Assembly (NCBI GenBank): GCA_963810755.1
Contig: CAWEOP010000002.1
Coordinates: 496,001 to 560,000 of the forward strand
From: FEN-1219 sp963810755
Lineage (GTDB): Bacteria > Pseudomonadota > Gammaproteobacteria > Steroidobacterales > Rariloculaceae
DNA length: 64,000 nucleotides
Direction: 5' to 3'
Shown: one piece after another, positions 8,052 to 17,540 of the stretch
Numbering within the stretch: position 1 is the first letter of the stretch
How the letters are laid out: every line of letters starts with the position of its first letter
Made by a program: the position numbers and the translations under genes
The notes under the pieces: generated by a model
Told to the model about the DNA's origin: nothing
What the model saw: the letters and a program-made list of their open reading frames with translations, nothing else
Databases searched by the model: none

Positions 8052-9977
8052 TCACGGCGCTGAGCGCAAGGCTCGTTCATTTACACGCTGTTGCTCGCCC
8101 GCTTCGCCCTGGACGCTCGTCAGGTGCAGCACCCGCGCGAACAGCGGCAGGTGCGCCTGCGCACTGCGCCCGACTAGGATGATGGTCGTGCGCGCGGCGT
8201 GCTGCTTGAACATGAAGATGACCCGCCTAAGCGTATCGTCCTCCATCGAAGAGAACGTGTCGTCGAACACGACCCAGTGCGGAGCGTGCAACAGAACGCG
8301 CGCGAGCACCAACGCCATCTGCTGGTCCTCGCTGAGCTCGCGATCCCATCTTTGAGCCACATCGAGGCTCGGCACGTAGCGCCTGAGGCCCACACGTTCG
8401 AGCGCCCGCACGTAAGCGTGGTCTGTGAAGCGGTCGGTGACCAAGGGGTAGGCCAATGCCTCGCGGAGCGTGCCGAGGTGTAGGTACGGCGTCCCACGCG
8501 GCACGTACATCACCGATTCGCCGCGCGGGCGCACGATTCGGCCGCTGCCCCAGGGCCAGAGTCCCGAGAGGGCGCGAAAGAGCGGCGTCTTCCCCTCCGC
8601 CGGCGCTCCGTAGATCAGCGCGTGCTCACCAGCCCGAATGACGACGTGTCGCTCTTGGAGCCCCACGCGCCCCACGGGCGAATCGACTTGGAGATCTTCG
8701 AGCACCATCGCCCCGGGGGCGCCTTCGGCGTACTCGATCCGGCTTCCCGCATCTCGCAATGATTCAGTGGCGGTCAGCGCGGCCCTAAAGTTCGCGACGC
8801 GCAGAAGCGTGGCTCGCCAATCCGCGATCGCACTGAAGTTGTCGACGAACCAGCGCAGTGAGCCCTCGGCCTGCGTGAACGCGGCGGCCGCCATCATCAT
8901 GCCTCCAAACGACGTCTTGCCTTCGAAATACAGCGGCGCCGCGACGAGGATCGGCACGATACCCGCGATCCAGCCGAATCCGGCAGTCACCCAAGTGAGG
9001 TTGGTGAGGCCGCGAACGAGCCGGCGCATGGCAATCATGACGTTACCGACATGCATTTCCAGCTGGCGGCGCTCGTCGGCCTCGCCTGCCGCGAGCGCGA
9101 TGCCGTCGACGTGCTCGTTGGCGCGAACGAGCGCGAAGCGCAGCTCCGCCTCGCGCGCATAGCGGTTCGCGTTGCGCCCGATCAAGCCCCGGCCCACGAA
9201 ATAGCTCAGAAAAGAGGCCAGCGCGGCATATGACACGGCGGCCCACAGCATGAAGCCCGGCACCGCGTAGTCGATCCCGCCGACGCGGAAGGTGAAATCC
9301 TCGGAAATGGTCCAGAGCACGCCCGCGAAGCTCACGAGCAGCACGCTCGAACGAAAGAGCCCAGTGGAGAGATCGAAGGAGAGCTCGCAGAGCTTGCTCG
9401 TGTCCTCGGTCATGCGTTGGTCGGGGTTCACGCCCACGGGATTGCCGCTCGTGGTGAGCCAGAACGCACGACGGGGAGCCATCCAGAGCTCGAGCAGATC
9501 GCGCGTCAGACCCTCGCGGAGACGAAACTTGGTGGTCTCGTTGAGCCAGCGCTGGGAGACGTCGAGAACGAGCAGGCTCCCGACGATCACGAAGTACACG
9601 CCGAGCTGGTAGAGAAAACCGTTCGAGTCGCCGCGGGTGATTGCATCGTAGAACGGTTGGTTCCACCGGTTCAGGATGATCTGCCCGTACGTCGTCGCGA
9701 GAATCGCGACGATCAGCGCAGTCAGTAACACCAGGAGCCGCCGGCCCACCTGCGACGCAAAGATCGCGCCGTAGATCATGCGGACCTGGCTTACGGCACC
9801 CGCACCCGCCGCCTCTTCGAGACCTGCCGCGCTGCTCGTGTCGGATGCTTCGGTCATGGCGAAGACCGCCGCGCGGCGGCCCGTCACACACGACAGTAAG
9901 GCGGCGTTTAGCTCCATACGAGATCCTTCATCGACGTTCCTCGCGGGTGGGTTGAAGAAATCGCCGGGCAGTGTCAT
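8052..9977 (-). CDS. SbmA/YddA-like ABC permease with degenerate ATPase
   Basis: A 641-residue half-transporter: a membrane domain of the SbmA/BacA/YddA type (about residues 75-350, with NRWNQPFYDAI and QRWLNE signatures), then a nucleotide-binding domain. Walker A is present (GAPAEGKT, 457-464). The signature loop reads LSEDQQM instead of LSxGEQQR, Walker B ends in FDDT with Asp in place of the catalytic Glu, and the switch His is replaced (ILVGRS). ATP hydrolysis may therefore be impaired. The ATG at 9977 overlaps the stop of the P-ATPase (ATGA), so I reject the longer frame extending to 10247. It is the last gene of a long minus-strand operon. Substrate unknown. Confidence 0.8.
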   Translation of the reverse strand: MTLPGDFFNPPARNVDEGSRMELNAALLSCVTGRRAAVFAMTEASDTSSAAGLEEAAGAGAVSQVRMIYGAIFASQVGRRLLVLLTALIVAILATTYGQIILNRWNQPFYDAITRGDSNGFLYQLGVYFVIVGSLLVLDVSQRWLNETTKFRLREGLTRDLLELWMAPRRAFWLTTSGNPVGVNPDQRMTEDTSKLCELSFDLSTGLFRSSVLLVSFAGVLWTISEDFTFRVGGIDYAVPGFMLWAAVSYAALASFLSYFVGRGLIGRNANRYAREAELRFALVRANEHVDGIALAAGEADERRQLEMHVGNVMIAMRRLVRGLTNLTWVTAGFGWIAGIVPILVAAPLYFEGKTSFGGMMMAAAAFTQAEGSLRWFVDNFSAIADWRATLLRVANFRAALTATESLRDAGSRIEYAEGAPGAMVLEDLQVDSPVGRVGLQERHVVIRAGEHALIYGAPAEGKTPLFRALSGLWPWGSGRIVRPRGESVMYVPRGTPYLHLGTLREALAYPLVTDRFTDHAYVRALERVGLRRYVPSLDVAQRWDRELSEDQQMALVLARVLLHAPHWVVFDDTFSSMEDDTLRRVIFMFKQHAARTTIILVGRSAQAHLPLFARVLHLTSVQGEAGEQQRVNERALRSAP

Positions 9978-12447
9978 GCAGCGCTCCGATAGAACCATTT
10001 CTTCAGCAGCTCGGTCGCGACGACGTAGAGCACGGTAATCGCAGCAATCGTCCCGAGCAGCGTACCCGGTAGAGCGACGAAGCCGAACACCTCGGCGAAA
10101 GGCAGATACGGAATCGCGAACGCGATGGCGATGAGCACGAGCGTCGAGGCAAGGAGCAGTGTGCCGGGCCGGCTGCGGAAGAACGGCCGCTGCGTCCGCA
10201 TCACGAGCGCCACGACCAGCTCGGTGAGCAGCGATTCGACGAACCAACCCGTGCGAAACGACTCAGGCCCCGCGCGGAAGACGACCGAGCAGCGCGCCAA
10301 ACATGAGGAAGTCGAACACCGAGCTCAGGATGCCGAATTCGACCATGTAGCGGCCGATGAACCGGATGTCCCAGCGCCGCGGACGATCCACGAGCTCGCG
10401 ATCCACGCTGTCGTCGGCGATGCCGACGGCCGGCACGTCCGAGAGAAAGTTGTTGAGCAGGATCTGGCCGGCCGTGAGCGGCAGAAACGGCAGGAACAGC
10501 GACACGGCGGCCATGCTGACCATGTTGCCGAGGTTGGCGCTCGTGGTCATGAGGATGTACTTCAGCGTGTTCGCAAACGTCTTTCGGCCTTCCTCGATGC
10601 CCCGCCGGATCACATCGAGGCTGCGCTCCAGCAGCACGAAGTCCGCCGCCTCCCTGGCGACGTCCACCGCCGCCTCGACCGACAGGCTCGTGTCGGCCGC
10701 GTGCATCGCGGGCGCGTCGTTCACGCCGTCGCCCAGGAAGCCGACCACGTGCCCCATCTTCTTGAGCGAGAGAATGATTCGCTCCTTCTGATTGGGATCC
10801 ACCTCGACGAACAGGTCGGTCTGCTCCGCGACGCGCCACAGCGCCTCGTCATGCAGCTCGTCGAGCTGCCGGCCTGTCAGCACGCGATCCGCCCGCATGC
10901 CGACCAGCGTCGCGACGTGCTGCGCGACAAGCCGGCTGTCGCCGGTCACGAGCTTGACCGAGACGCCGAGTGCCGCCAGTTCGGCAAGCGCCTCCGCCAC
11001 GCCCTCTTTCGGACGGTCGAGGAACGTCAGGAAGCCCATGAAGGTCATGTCGCGCTCGTCGTCGCGGCCGTACACAGGCTTCTCGTCGATCGGCCGGGCG
11101 GCGACCGCGAGCACGCGAATGCCGCGCGCCGTCCATTCCTCGTAGCGGTGTTCGAGCTCGTGCTAGCGCGGCCGGATCGAGGGCCGAGTGCCATCGGCGG
11201 CTCGCGTGCAGACTGTCGAGCACCTGGTGAAAGGCGCCCTTCGCTGATGAGGCGCACGCCGTCTGTCGCTATGCACGACGACGCTCACCCGCTTCCGGAC
11301 GAAATCAAAGGGAATCTCACCGAGCTTGCGCACGTGGGTGAGATCCGGCGTGCGAGCGTTCGTGATCGCCTCGTCGAGCGGGCTGGCGACTCCGGTTTCG
11401 AGCGCCGCATTGCAGGCGCCGAGATCGAGCACGTCCTGCGACGGCTGACCGGAACTGTCGTAGGCCCCTTCCAGCTGCACGACGCCTTCGGTGAGCGTGC
11501 CGGTCTTGTCGGTGCACAGCACGTCCATGCTCCCGAGGTTCTCGATGGCGTTGAGGTGCCGGACGAGCACGCCGCGACGAGCCATCATCTGGGCGCCGCG
11601 CGCCAGGTTGACGCTGAGGATGGCCGGCAGCAGCTCGGGGCTGAGCCCGACCGCGAGCGCCACGGCGAAGAGCAGCGTCTCCACGGGCGGCCGGCCGCGA
11701 AACATGTGCGCGGCGAAGACCAGGAGGACCATGATCAACATCGCGCTCGTGAGCAGGTACCCGAAGCGACGGATGCCCGCGATCGAACTCGGTCTCGGGC
11801 GGCCGGAGCGTGAGCCGGTGCGCGATGGCTCCGAACTCCGTCGCCGGTCCGGTGGCGACGACGAGGCATCGCGCCATGCCGCTGCGCACGTTGGTGCCGA
11901 GGAACACGCAGTTCGTGCGCGCGCCGAGCCCCGCGGACTGATCGACCGCTCCTGGCTGTCTTCTGGACCGGAAAGCTCTCGCCGGTCAACACCGCTTCGC
12001 TCACGAAGAAGTCCGTGGCCTCGAGGATGACGGCGTCAGCCGGCACGAGACTGCCGGCCGAGAGCAGCACGACGTCGCCAGGCACGATCTCCTCGGGTGG
12101 TACGGGCTCGGGCGTGCCCATCGCGCAGCACGCTGGCCCGCACATGCAGGCGGGCGCGCAACGCACCGGCGACCGCCTGCGCGCGGTACTCCCTGGAATA
12201 GCCGATGCCCACGGTGGCCATGACGATCGTCACGACGATCGCCGCATCGAGCCACTCGCCCGTCACGGCGGACGCGCCTGCGGCGAACACCAGGAGCAGC
12301 AGGAGCGGGCTGCGCAACTGACGAACGAGCACGCTCCAGTCGCGACGATGCGCGCCGCTCTCGAAGTTCGTTGGCGCCCGTGTTCCTCGCAGGCGCCGGG
12401 CCGCTTCCGCTCCGGACAATCCATCCGGCGCCGGACCGAGCCGCTGT
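9974..12447 (-). pseudogene. MgtA-type P-type ATPase, multiply frameshifted
   Basis: Pieces in changing frames together spell a P-type ATPase of the magnesium-importer (P3B) kind. In order they are: N-terminal SGAEAARRLR and first membrane helices; VLTGESFPV; the phosphorylation site DKTGTLT (near 11500); VKLVTGDS; GDGVNDAP (near 10720); and a C-terminal membrane domain ending RTQRPFFRSRP and KKWFYR. Frame changes fall near 10285, 11160, 11235, 11780, 11960, 12115 and 12445. Motifs are unusually intact for a pseudogene, so sequencing error remains possible. It sits between the flippase-like gene and the ABC gene. The precise start is uncertain, around a GTG near 12447. Confidence 0.75.
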
Positions 12448-13530
12448 CACGAGCTCCGCGGGTTCGACCGCCCAGTACGCCGCGAGTCGCGGGCCGCGGC
12501 TGACTGCGGCGCGCGGAGCCATCGCGCGACGGGAGAACCAATAGCCCGGCAGCATCGGGAGCCAGAAGCTGAGACCGCGGAAGAGCAGCGTGGCGGACAG
12601 CGCCACGGCGAGGTCGACGCCGACCATCCGCAGCATCAGCACGGACGTCGCTTCGAACGTGCCGAGCCCGCCCGGCACGATCCCCATCGTCCGAAACAGG
12701 CTCGCGATCATGAAGCTCGCGAAGACGCCGCTGGCCGAGGCCGTCGCGCCGAGCGCTCGGATGAGCGTCCACAGGGTCGCGGCATCGAGCAGCACGATGC
12801 GCCGCTTGCAGAGCGAGCGGTTGGCGAGCACGCGCGGACTGCGTACGAGTCGCGCGTCTGCGCCCGCCAGGAAGTCCAGCGTCGTTCGAACGGCCCGGGA
12901 TTCTTGCCGAGCGCGCCCGCGAGCCGTTCGCTGACGATGTCCCGACAATGCCCAAGACGGCCGCGCTCAGCCCCAGTGAGAAGATCAGGAAGAGCGCGGC
13001 GGTCACGACCACGATCGCGTTCGTGTGCTCCACGCCAGGCCACGATGGCGAGGGCGATCGCGAGCGCCACGACGTATGCCAGGTGATACGACGCGATGTT
13101 GATCGAGGACCGAGGCCTTGACGGCGGCCGGCGGCACATGACGCTGCTCGAGCGCCTGTCGCGATCAGGACGCTGCTGCTGACTCCGGCTGAGGGCAGCG
13201 CCTGATCGGCAAACAGTTTGGCGAGACCGAGCTCGAACGCCGCCTTGTAAGATAGTGGATAGCCGGCCGCAACGCCGACGCGGCGCCAGATTCCACCTTG
13301 CGCGAGGTACGTCCCGCCCTGCAGGAGCACCGCGACGGATGAGCCACGCCGGGTCGGCGCGCTCCGACCAGCCGGACGAACGCCCGCTCCTCCGAGAAGT
13401 GCAGTGCTGCCACCACGACGGCGGCCAGCAGCGCGACGCCGAGGAGCCACGACAACCAGCGCGCGGCGTGAGCAGACTTGAGCGTCGACCTCTTGGCGGA
13501 CGGCGTCGATACGCGCGATGTCTGGTTCAC
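12440..13530 (-). pseudogene. Flippase-like (UPF0104/LPG synthase TM) membrane protein, frameshifted
   Basis: Broken frames carry the parts of a lysylphosphatidylglycerol-synthase transmembrane (UPF0104) protein: an N-terminal helix (RWLSWLLGVALL), GGTYLAQGGIWRRVG, LGLAKLFADQALPSAG, a mid-membrane segment and the hallmark GIVPGGLGTFEA near 12670. At least four frame changes occur (about 13345, 13130, 13010 and 12930). The gene begins at GTG 13530, overlapping the Usp stop by four bases. Family members move or flip lipid-linked molecules, but the substrate here is unknown. Either a decayed gene or a poorly sequenced one. Confidence 0.65.
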
Positions 13531-14459
13531 ACCGAAGACTTGAAGCCCTCGGGCTTCACGATCAGCACGTCGCAGGCGAGCTTGTCGAGCACCGCCTCCG
13601 CAGTGCTGCCTACGAATAGGCGCTTGAGTGCGCTGCGCGAAACGGCACCCATCACGATGACGTCCGCGCCCAGACGATCCGTCATTTCGCCGAGCAGTTC
13701 GCGGGTGTTGCCCCGCAGCACATGGACTCGCTCGTTCGGAACGTCGTGCGCGTGCGCGAGCGCGCGGACGGCCTGCGTATGGCTTCGCTCCATCTCGGCG
13801 GCCATTTCCGTGGCCGGCAGGGCGGTCGCCATGATCATCGCCTCGGGGGAGGTGACAATGATCGGCGCGACGTCGAACCCGTGAAACACGAGCGCTTGGC
13901 CGCCAAGCATGGCCGCGAGATCCTTGGCGGATCGCACGATACGATCGTCGAGCGAGGCGGTTTTGTCGCGCGCATGAAGGGGATCCACCGCCGCGACGAC
14001 GACCGGGACACGCCGGATTGCGCGCGGCTTGACGAGCCAGAGCGGCATCGGGCAATCGCGGATTAGATTCCAGTCCGTGTTCGTGAGGATCGAGCGCTTC
14101 AAGACCGAGTGATGATGCGTGTCCTTCACGACGAGATCCGCGCCCCATTCGGACGCGGCGCGGATGACGGCCTCGTGCAGGGGGTAGTCCCAGCGCACGT
14201 CGGTGAGCACGTCGAGACCCTCTTTACGCAGTCGGTTGGCGAGCGCGCCGAGCGCCTTTTCGTGCCGGAGCATCAACGACGAGCGCACGGCCGCGACAGA
14301 GTCCGCCGCGAGCCCGATTCCGAGATCGGGCTCGTAGTCGCAGATGACGAGCCTGATCTGCGCTTTCAGCGGACGGAGCAGCCGAGCCACGCGTTCGACG
14401 CCGGTCTGCTTCGTGGCCGTCGGGTCGATGACGATCAAGATCTTTTGGATGGCGCCCAT
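13527..14459 (-). CDS. Tandem-domain universal stress protein
   Basis: A 310-residue protein made of two UspA-like folds, as in UspE. The first (about residues 1-150) begins with KILIVIDPTA and carries AADLVVKDTHHHS. The second (about 155-310) ends with VIVMGAVSRS and DVLIVKPEGF. The G-rich ATP loop of binding-type Usps is only partly visible, so nucleotide binding is not certain. I use ATG 14459, where the first beta strand begins. A second tandem Usp lies 3 kb upstream in the same orientation, and the two share the DTHHHS and LIVKP motifs. It overlaps the following flippase gene by four bases. Confidence 0.88.
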   Translation of the reverse strand: MGAIQKILIVIDPTATKQTGVERVARLLRPLKAQIRLVICDYEPDLGIGLAADSVAAVRSSLMLRHEKALGALANRLRKEGLDVLTDVRWDYPLHEAVIRAASEWGADLVVKDTHHHSVLKRSILTNTDWNLIRDCPMPLWLVKPRAIRRVPVVVAAVDPLHARDKTASLDDRIVRSAKDLAAMLGGQALVFHGFDVAPIIVTSPEAMIMATALPATEMAAEMERSHTQAVRALAHAHDVPNERVHVLRGNTRELLGEMTDRLGADVIVMGAVSRSALKRLFVGSTAEAVLDKLACDVLIVKPEGFKSSV

Positions 14460-14591
14460 GCATCTCAGTCCGGTCAGTTGCGACAACTCATTTGAGCTCG
14501 GCCGTAAACGCGCGCGTATTCGGTCAAGTCCTTAAGCTTCTGTCGGAAACTACGCATCGCCGCACCGGGGGCTTTGGGCCGAGTAGTCTCG

Positions 14592-17093
14592 TCATGGTCT
14601 TTCCGTCGCGGGCTCGGCGGGGATACGACTCCGAGGTCCTTTCCTCATCGGTGGCGGCGGTCGGGGAGTCGTTCCGCGCCGTCGGAGCGCGAGGGTGGTC
14701 CGTCCCGCGGCGCGTTCCGCCGCCGCAACGTTGGCCTTTACTCGCAGGAAGCTGTCCGGCGTCACCGATACCGAGTCGATCCCCGCCGCGACGAGGAACT
14801 CGACGAACGAGGGCCGATCGCTCGGCGCTTGGCCGCACAGACTGACCTTGCGGCCGTGCGCGTGCGCGGTATCGATCACCGAGCGAATCATCCGCGTCAC
14901 GGCTTCGTTTTCCTCGTCGAACAGCTCGCGCAACCGCGCCGAATCGCGGTCCACTCCGAGGACGAGCTGGGTCAGGTCGTTGCTGCCGATCGAGAAGCCG
15001 TCGAAACGCGCCGCGAATTGCTCCGCAAGCACGACGTTCGCGGGGATCTCGCACATCACGTAGACCTCGAGGCCATTCTTGCCGCGCTCGAGCCCGTTGG
15101 CGGCCATCTCCTCGAGCACGCGGTCGGCCTCGGCGGGCGTGCGGCAGAACGGAATCATCACGATCACGTTGTCGAAGCCCATCTCCTCGCGCACGCGCTT
15201 GATGGCGCGGCATTCGAGCGCGAAGCCCTCGCGGTAATCGTCGCTGTAGTAGCGGCTCGCCCCGCGCCAGCCGAGCATCGGGTTCTCCTCGCGCGGCTCG
15301 AACGCCGCGCCACCTATGAGGCGCGCGTACTCATTGGTCTTGAAGTCGCTCGTGCGAACGATCACCGGCCGCGGATATTGCGCCGCCGCGATCCGCGCAA
15401 CGCCGGAAGCGAGCTGCGCGACGAAGTACTCCTCTGGGCTCTCCCATCCGTGAGTGAGCTTCGCTATGCGCGCACGATCCGCCTTGCCTTCGACCGATCG
15501 CGGCCGCAGCAACGCGAGCGGGTGCACCTTGATGTCGTGGCTCACGATGAACTCGATGCGCGCGAGCCCCACTCCATCCGAAGGCAGCTGCCACCAGTGA
15601 AACGCCGCGGCCGGATTGGCGACGTTCAGCATCACCTTCGTGCGCGTCGCCGGAATGGCACCAATGTCGACGCTCTGCTCCGTCACGTCCGCGATTCCGC
15701 CGTAGACCGCGCCGACGTCACCTTCGGCGCACGAAACGGTCACCCCCTGCCCGTCGCGCAGCACTCGTGTGGCCGTGCCCGTACCGACGATGGCCGGCAC
15801 GCCGAGCTCGCGGCTCACGATCGCCGCGTGCGACGTGCGTCCGCCGTGGTCCGTCACGATCGCCGCGGCGCGCTTCATGATCGGCACCCAATCGGGATCT
15901 GTGTTCGCCGTCACGAGAATGCTGCCAGGCTCGAAACGCGCGATCGCCTTGGGTGTCGCGAGCCGGCATACCCGCCCCGCGGCGACGCCATCGCCGACCG
16001 CGACGCCCGACAGGAGGCGCCGACCTTCGTGCTCCACTTTGTACGTTTTCAGTGCCCCGATCGTGCGCCGCGTCTGCACGGTCTCGGGACGCGCCTGAAG
16101 AATGAAGAGCTCGCCGGTTCGGCCGTCCTTGGCCCACTCGATGTCCATCGCCCTGCCGTAGTGCGTTTCAATCTTCACCGCCCAGCGCGCGAGCTCGAGG
16201 GTCTCGGCGTCGGTGAGCACATACGCTTCGCGTTCCTTGCGGCTCGTCTTCTGAAGCCGCGTGCCCGCAGAGCGCGACGTGCCATAGACGAGCTTGTGCT
16301 GTTTCCTGCCGCGCCGCCGCTCGATCACCGGCCGCAAGCGGTCATCGGCGAGCAGCGGCTTGAACACACGGTACGAATCGGGATCCACGCTGCCTTGGAC
16401 GACGGTCTCTCCCAGCCCCCAGCTTCCGTCGATCACTACGACGCCGGGGAAACCGTTTTCGGTATCGATCGAGAACATCACGCCGGCCGCGCCGCGGTCA
16501 GAACGTACCATCGGCTGCACGCCGACCGACAACGCGACCTTGAGTTGGTCGATGCCGTGATTGTCGCGGTAGCTGATTGCACGGTCCGTATAAAGCGACG
16601 CGAAGCAGTTGAGGCACGCGTCGAGCAGCGCAGTCTCGCCACGCACGTTCAGGAAGGTTTCCTGTTGACCCGCGAAGCTCGCGTCCGGGAGATCCTCCGC
16701 CGTCGCGCTCGAGCGCACCGCGACAGCGACACTCCGCCCGCCGGAGCGCAGGCGAAGCGCGCGATACGCATCTCCGATAGCGGCCGCGAGCGCGTCGGGC
16801 AGCTCCGCGGCGAGAACTTTCTCACGAATCCGGCGGCCCGCGCCTGCGAGCGACAAGCTTCCGGCCGCGCGCCGATCGAGGATTCGCGCGATCTCCGGAC
16901 CGAGGCTGTTCGCTGCGAGAAACTCACGATACGCGGCAACGGTGGTCGCGAACCCACCCACGACGCGCACACCCGCCGCCGAAAGGTGCCGTATGAGCTC
17001 GCCGAGTGACGCGTTCTTGCCCCCTACGCGCGGGAGGTCTCCGAGCGAGACGTTCGCAAGGTCGACGACGAGCGACGACGCTTTCTCGGGCAT
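14592..17093 (-). CDS. ppsA: Phosphoenolpyruvate synthase
   Basis: An 833-residue enzyme converting pyruvate and ATP to PEP, AMP and phosphate, the entry step of gluconeogenesis. The N-terminal ATP-binding domain has VGGKNASLGE and VRSSATAEDLPDASFAGQQE. The swivelling domain has the phospho-His in DHGGRTSHAAIVS near residue 419, and the PEP domain has SNDLTQLVLGVDRD and the catalytic Cys of SLCGQAPSD near 752. It is about 40 residues longer than E. coli PpsA because of a basic Pro-rich tail. It begins seven bases after a cytochrome c gene, in an operon with Usp genes. Confidence 0.95.
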   Translation of the reverse strand: MPEKASSLVVDLANVSLGDLPRVGGKNASLGELIRHLSAAGVRVVGGFATTVAAYREFLAANSLGPEIARILDRRAAGSLSLAGAGRRIREKVLAAELPDALAAAIGDAYRALRLRSGGRSVAVAVRSSATAEDLPDASFAGQQETFLNVRGETALLDACLNCFASLYTDRAISYRDNHGIDQLKVALSVGVQPMVRSDRGAAGVMFSIDTENGFPGVVVIDGSWGLGETVVQGSVDPDSYRVFKPLLADDRLRPVIERRRGRKQHKLVYGTSRSAGTRLQKTSRKEREAYVLTDAETLELARWAVKIETHYGRAMDIEWAKDGRTGELFILQARPETVQTRRTIGALKTYKVEHEGRRLLSGVAVGDGVAAGRVCRLATPKAIARFEPGSILVTANTDPDWVPIMKRAAAIVTDHGGRTSHAAIVSRELGVPAIVGTGTATRVLRDGQGVTVSCAEGDVGAVYGGIADVTEQSVDIGAIPATRTKVMLNVANPAAAFHWWQLPSDGVGLARIEFIVSHDIKVHPLALLRPRSVEGKADRARIAKLTHGWESPEEYFVAQLASGVARIAAAQYPRPVIVRTSDFKTNEYARLIGGAAFEPREENPMLGWRGASRYYSDDYREGFALECRAIKRVREEMGFDNVIVMIPFCRTPAEADRVLEEMAANGLERGKNGLEVYVMCEIPANVVLAEQFAARFDGFSIGSNDLTQLVLGVDRDSARLRELFDEENEAVTRMIRSVIDTAHAHGRKVSLCGQAPSDRPSFVEFLVAAGIDSVSVTPDSFLRVKANVAAAERAAGRTTLALRRRGTTPRPPPPMRKGPRSRIPAEPATERP

Positions 17094-17100
17094 GCGCTGG

Positions 17101-17538
17101 TCAGTTGCGATTCGAGGCGAGGTTGTCGCCCTGGAGCGACTGGATGTAGTCGACGAGCTTCGTGATGGTGACCTTCATCTCGCGTTGCGCGATGGCATCG
17201 CCGCCCTCTTCGACCCAGAATTCGTAACCCCAGACAGGCATCGTCCGCGCGCCGTGCGCATCGATGCGGGCACCGCGTCCGTCGATCGTGTCGCGCACCA
17301 ACTGCGCCGGAAAGCCGCCGTAGCGGCGGCTGATGGCGGTGAGGTCGGGAACCGCCGTCGCTAGGCCATGCGACACCGGGCCGTCGCCGCGGCCGGACTC
17401 GCCGTGACAAGCCGCGCAATACTTCATGAAGATCTCTTCTCCGCTGTAGTCCGCGAGCGTGACCGCCTCGAAAGCGGAGGCGGCGAAACCGGCGACCAGC
17501 GCGGTACCGACGCCGAAGACGACTGTTCGAATTTGCAT
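17101..17538 (-). CDS. Exported monohaem cytochrome c
   Basis: A 145-residue periplasmic c-type cytochrome. A signal peptide spans about residues 1-25. The haem site CAACH is at 41-45 and a Met axial ligand is likely in RTMPVWGYEFW near 109, giving a class I fold. It probably shuttles electrons, but no oxidase or reductase is adjacent. It lies two bases after the upstream Usp gene and seven bases before ppsA, so it is embedded in the stress operon. Confidence 0.88.
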   Translation of the reverse strand: MQIRTVVFGVGTALVAGFAASAFEAVTLADYSGEEIFMKYCAACHGESGRGDGPVSHGLATAVPDLTAISRRYGGFPAQLVRDTIDGRGARIDAHGARTMPVWGYEFWVEEGGDAIAQREMKVTITKLVDYIQSLQGDNLASNRN

Positions 17539-17540
17539 CT

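Noticed and set aside
9978..10247. N-terminal extension of the ABC gene
   Set aside because: It overlaps the P-ATPase end in another frame. The ATG at 9977 overlaps the stop exactly and gives the family start.
10125..11813. 562-residue plus-strand frame opposite the P-ATPase
   Set aside because: It is antisense to conserved P-ATPase motifs. The long frame results from GC-rich codon bias.
14574..17009. 811-residue open frame on the plus strand opposite ppsA
   Set aside because: It is the antisense shadow of a well-conserved gene in high-GC DNA, with Arg/His-rich composition and no ribosome site.
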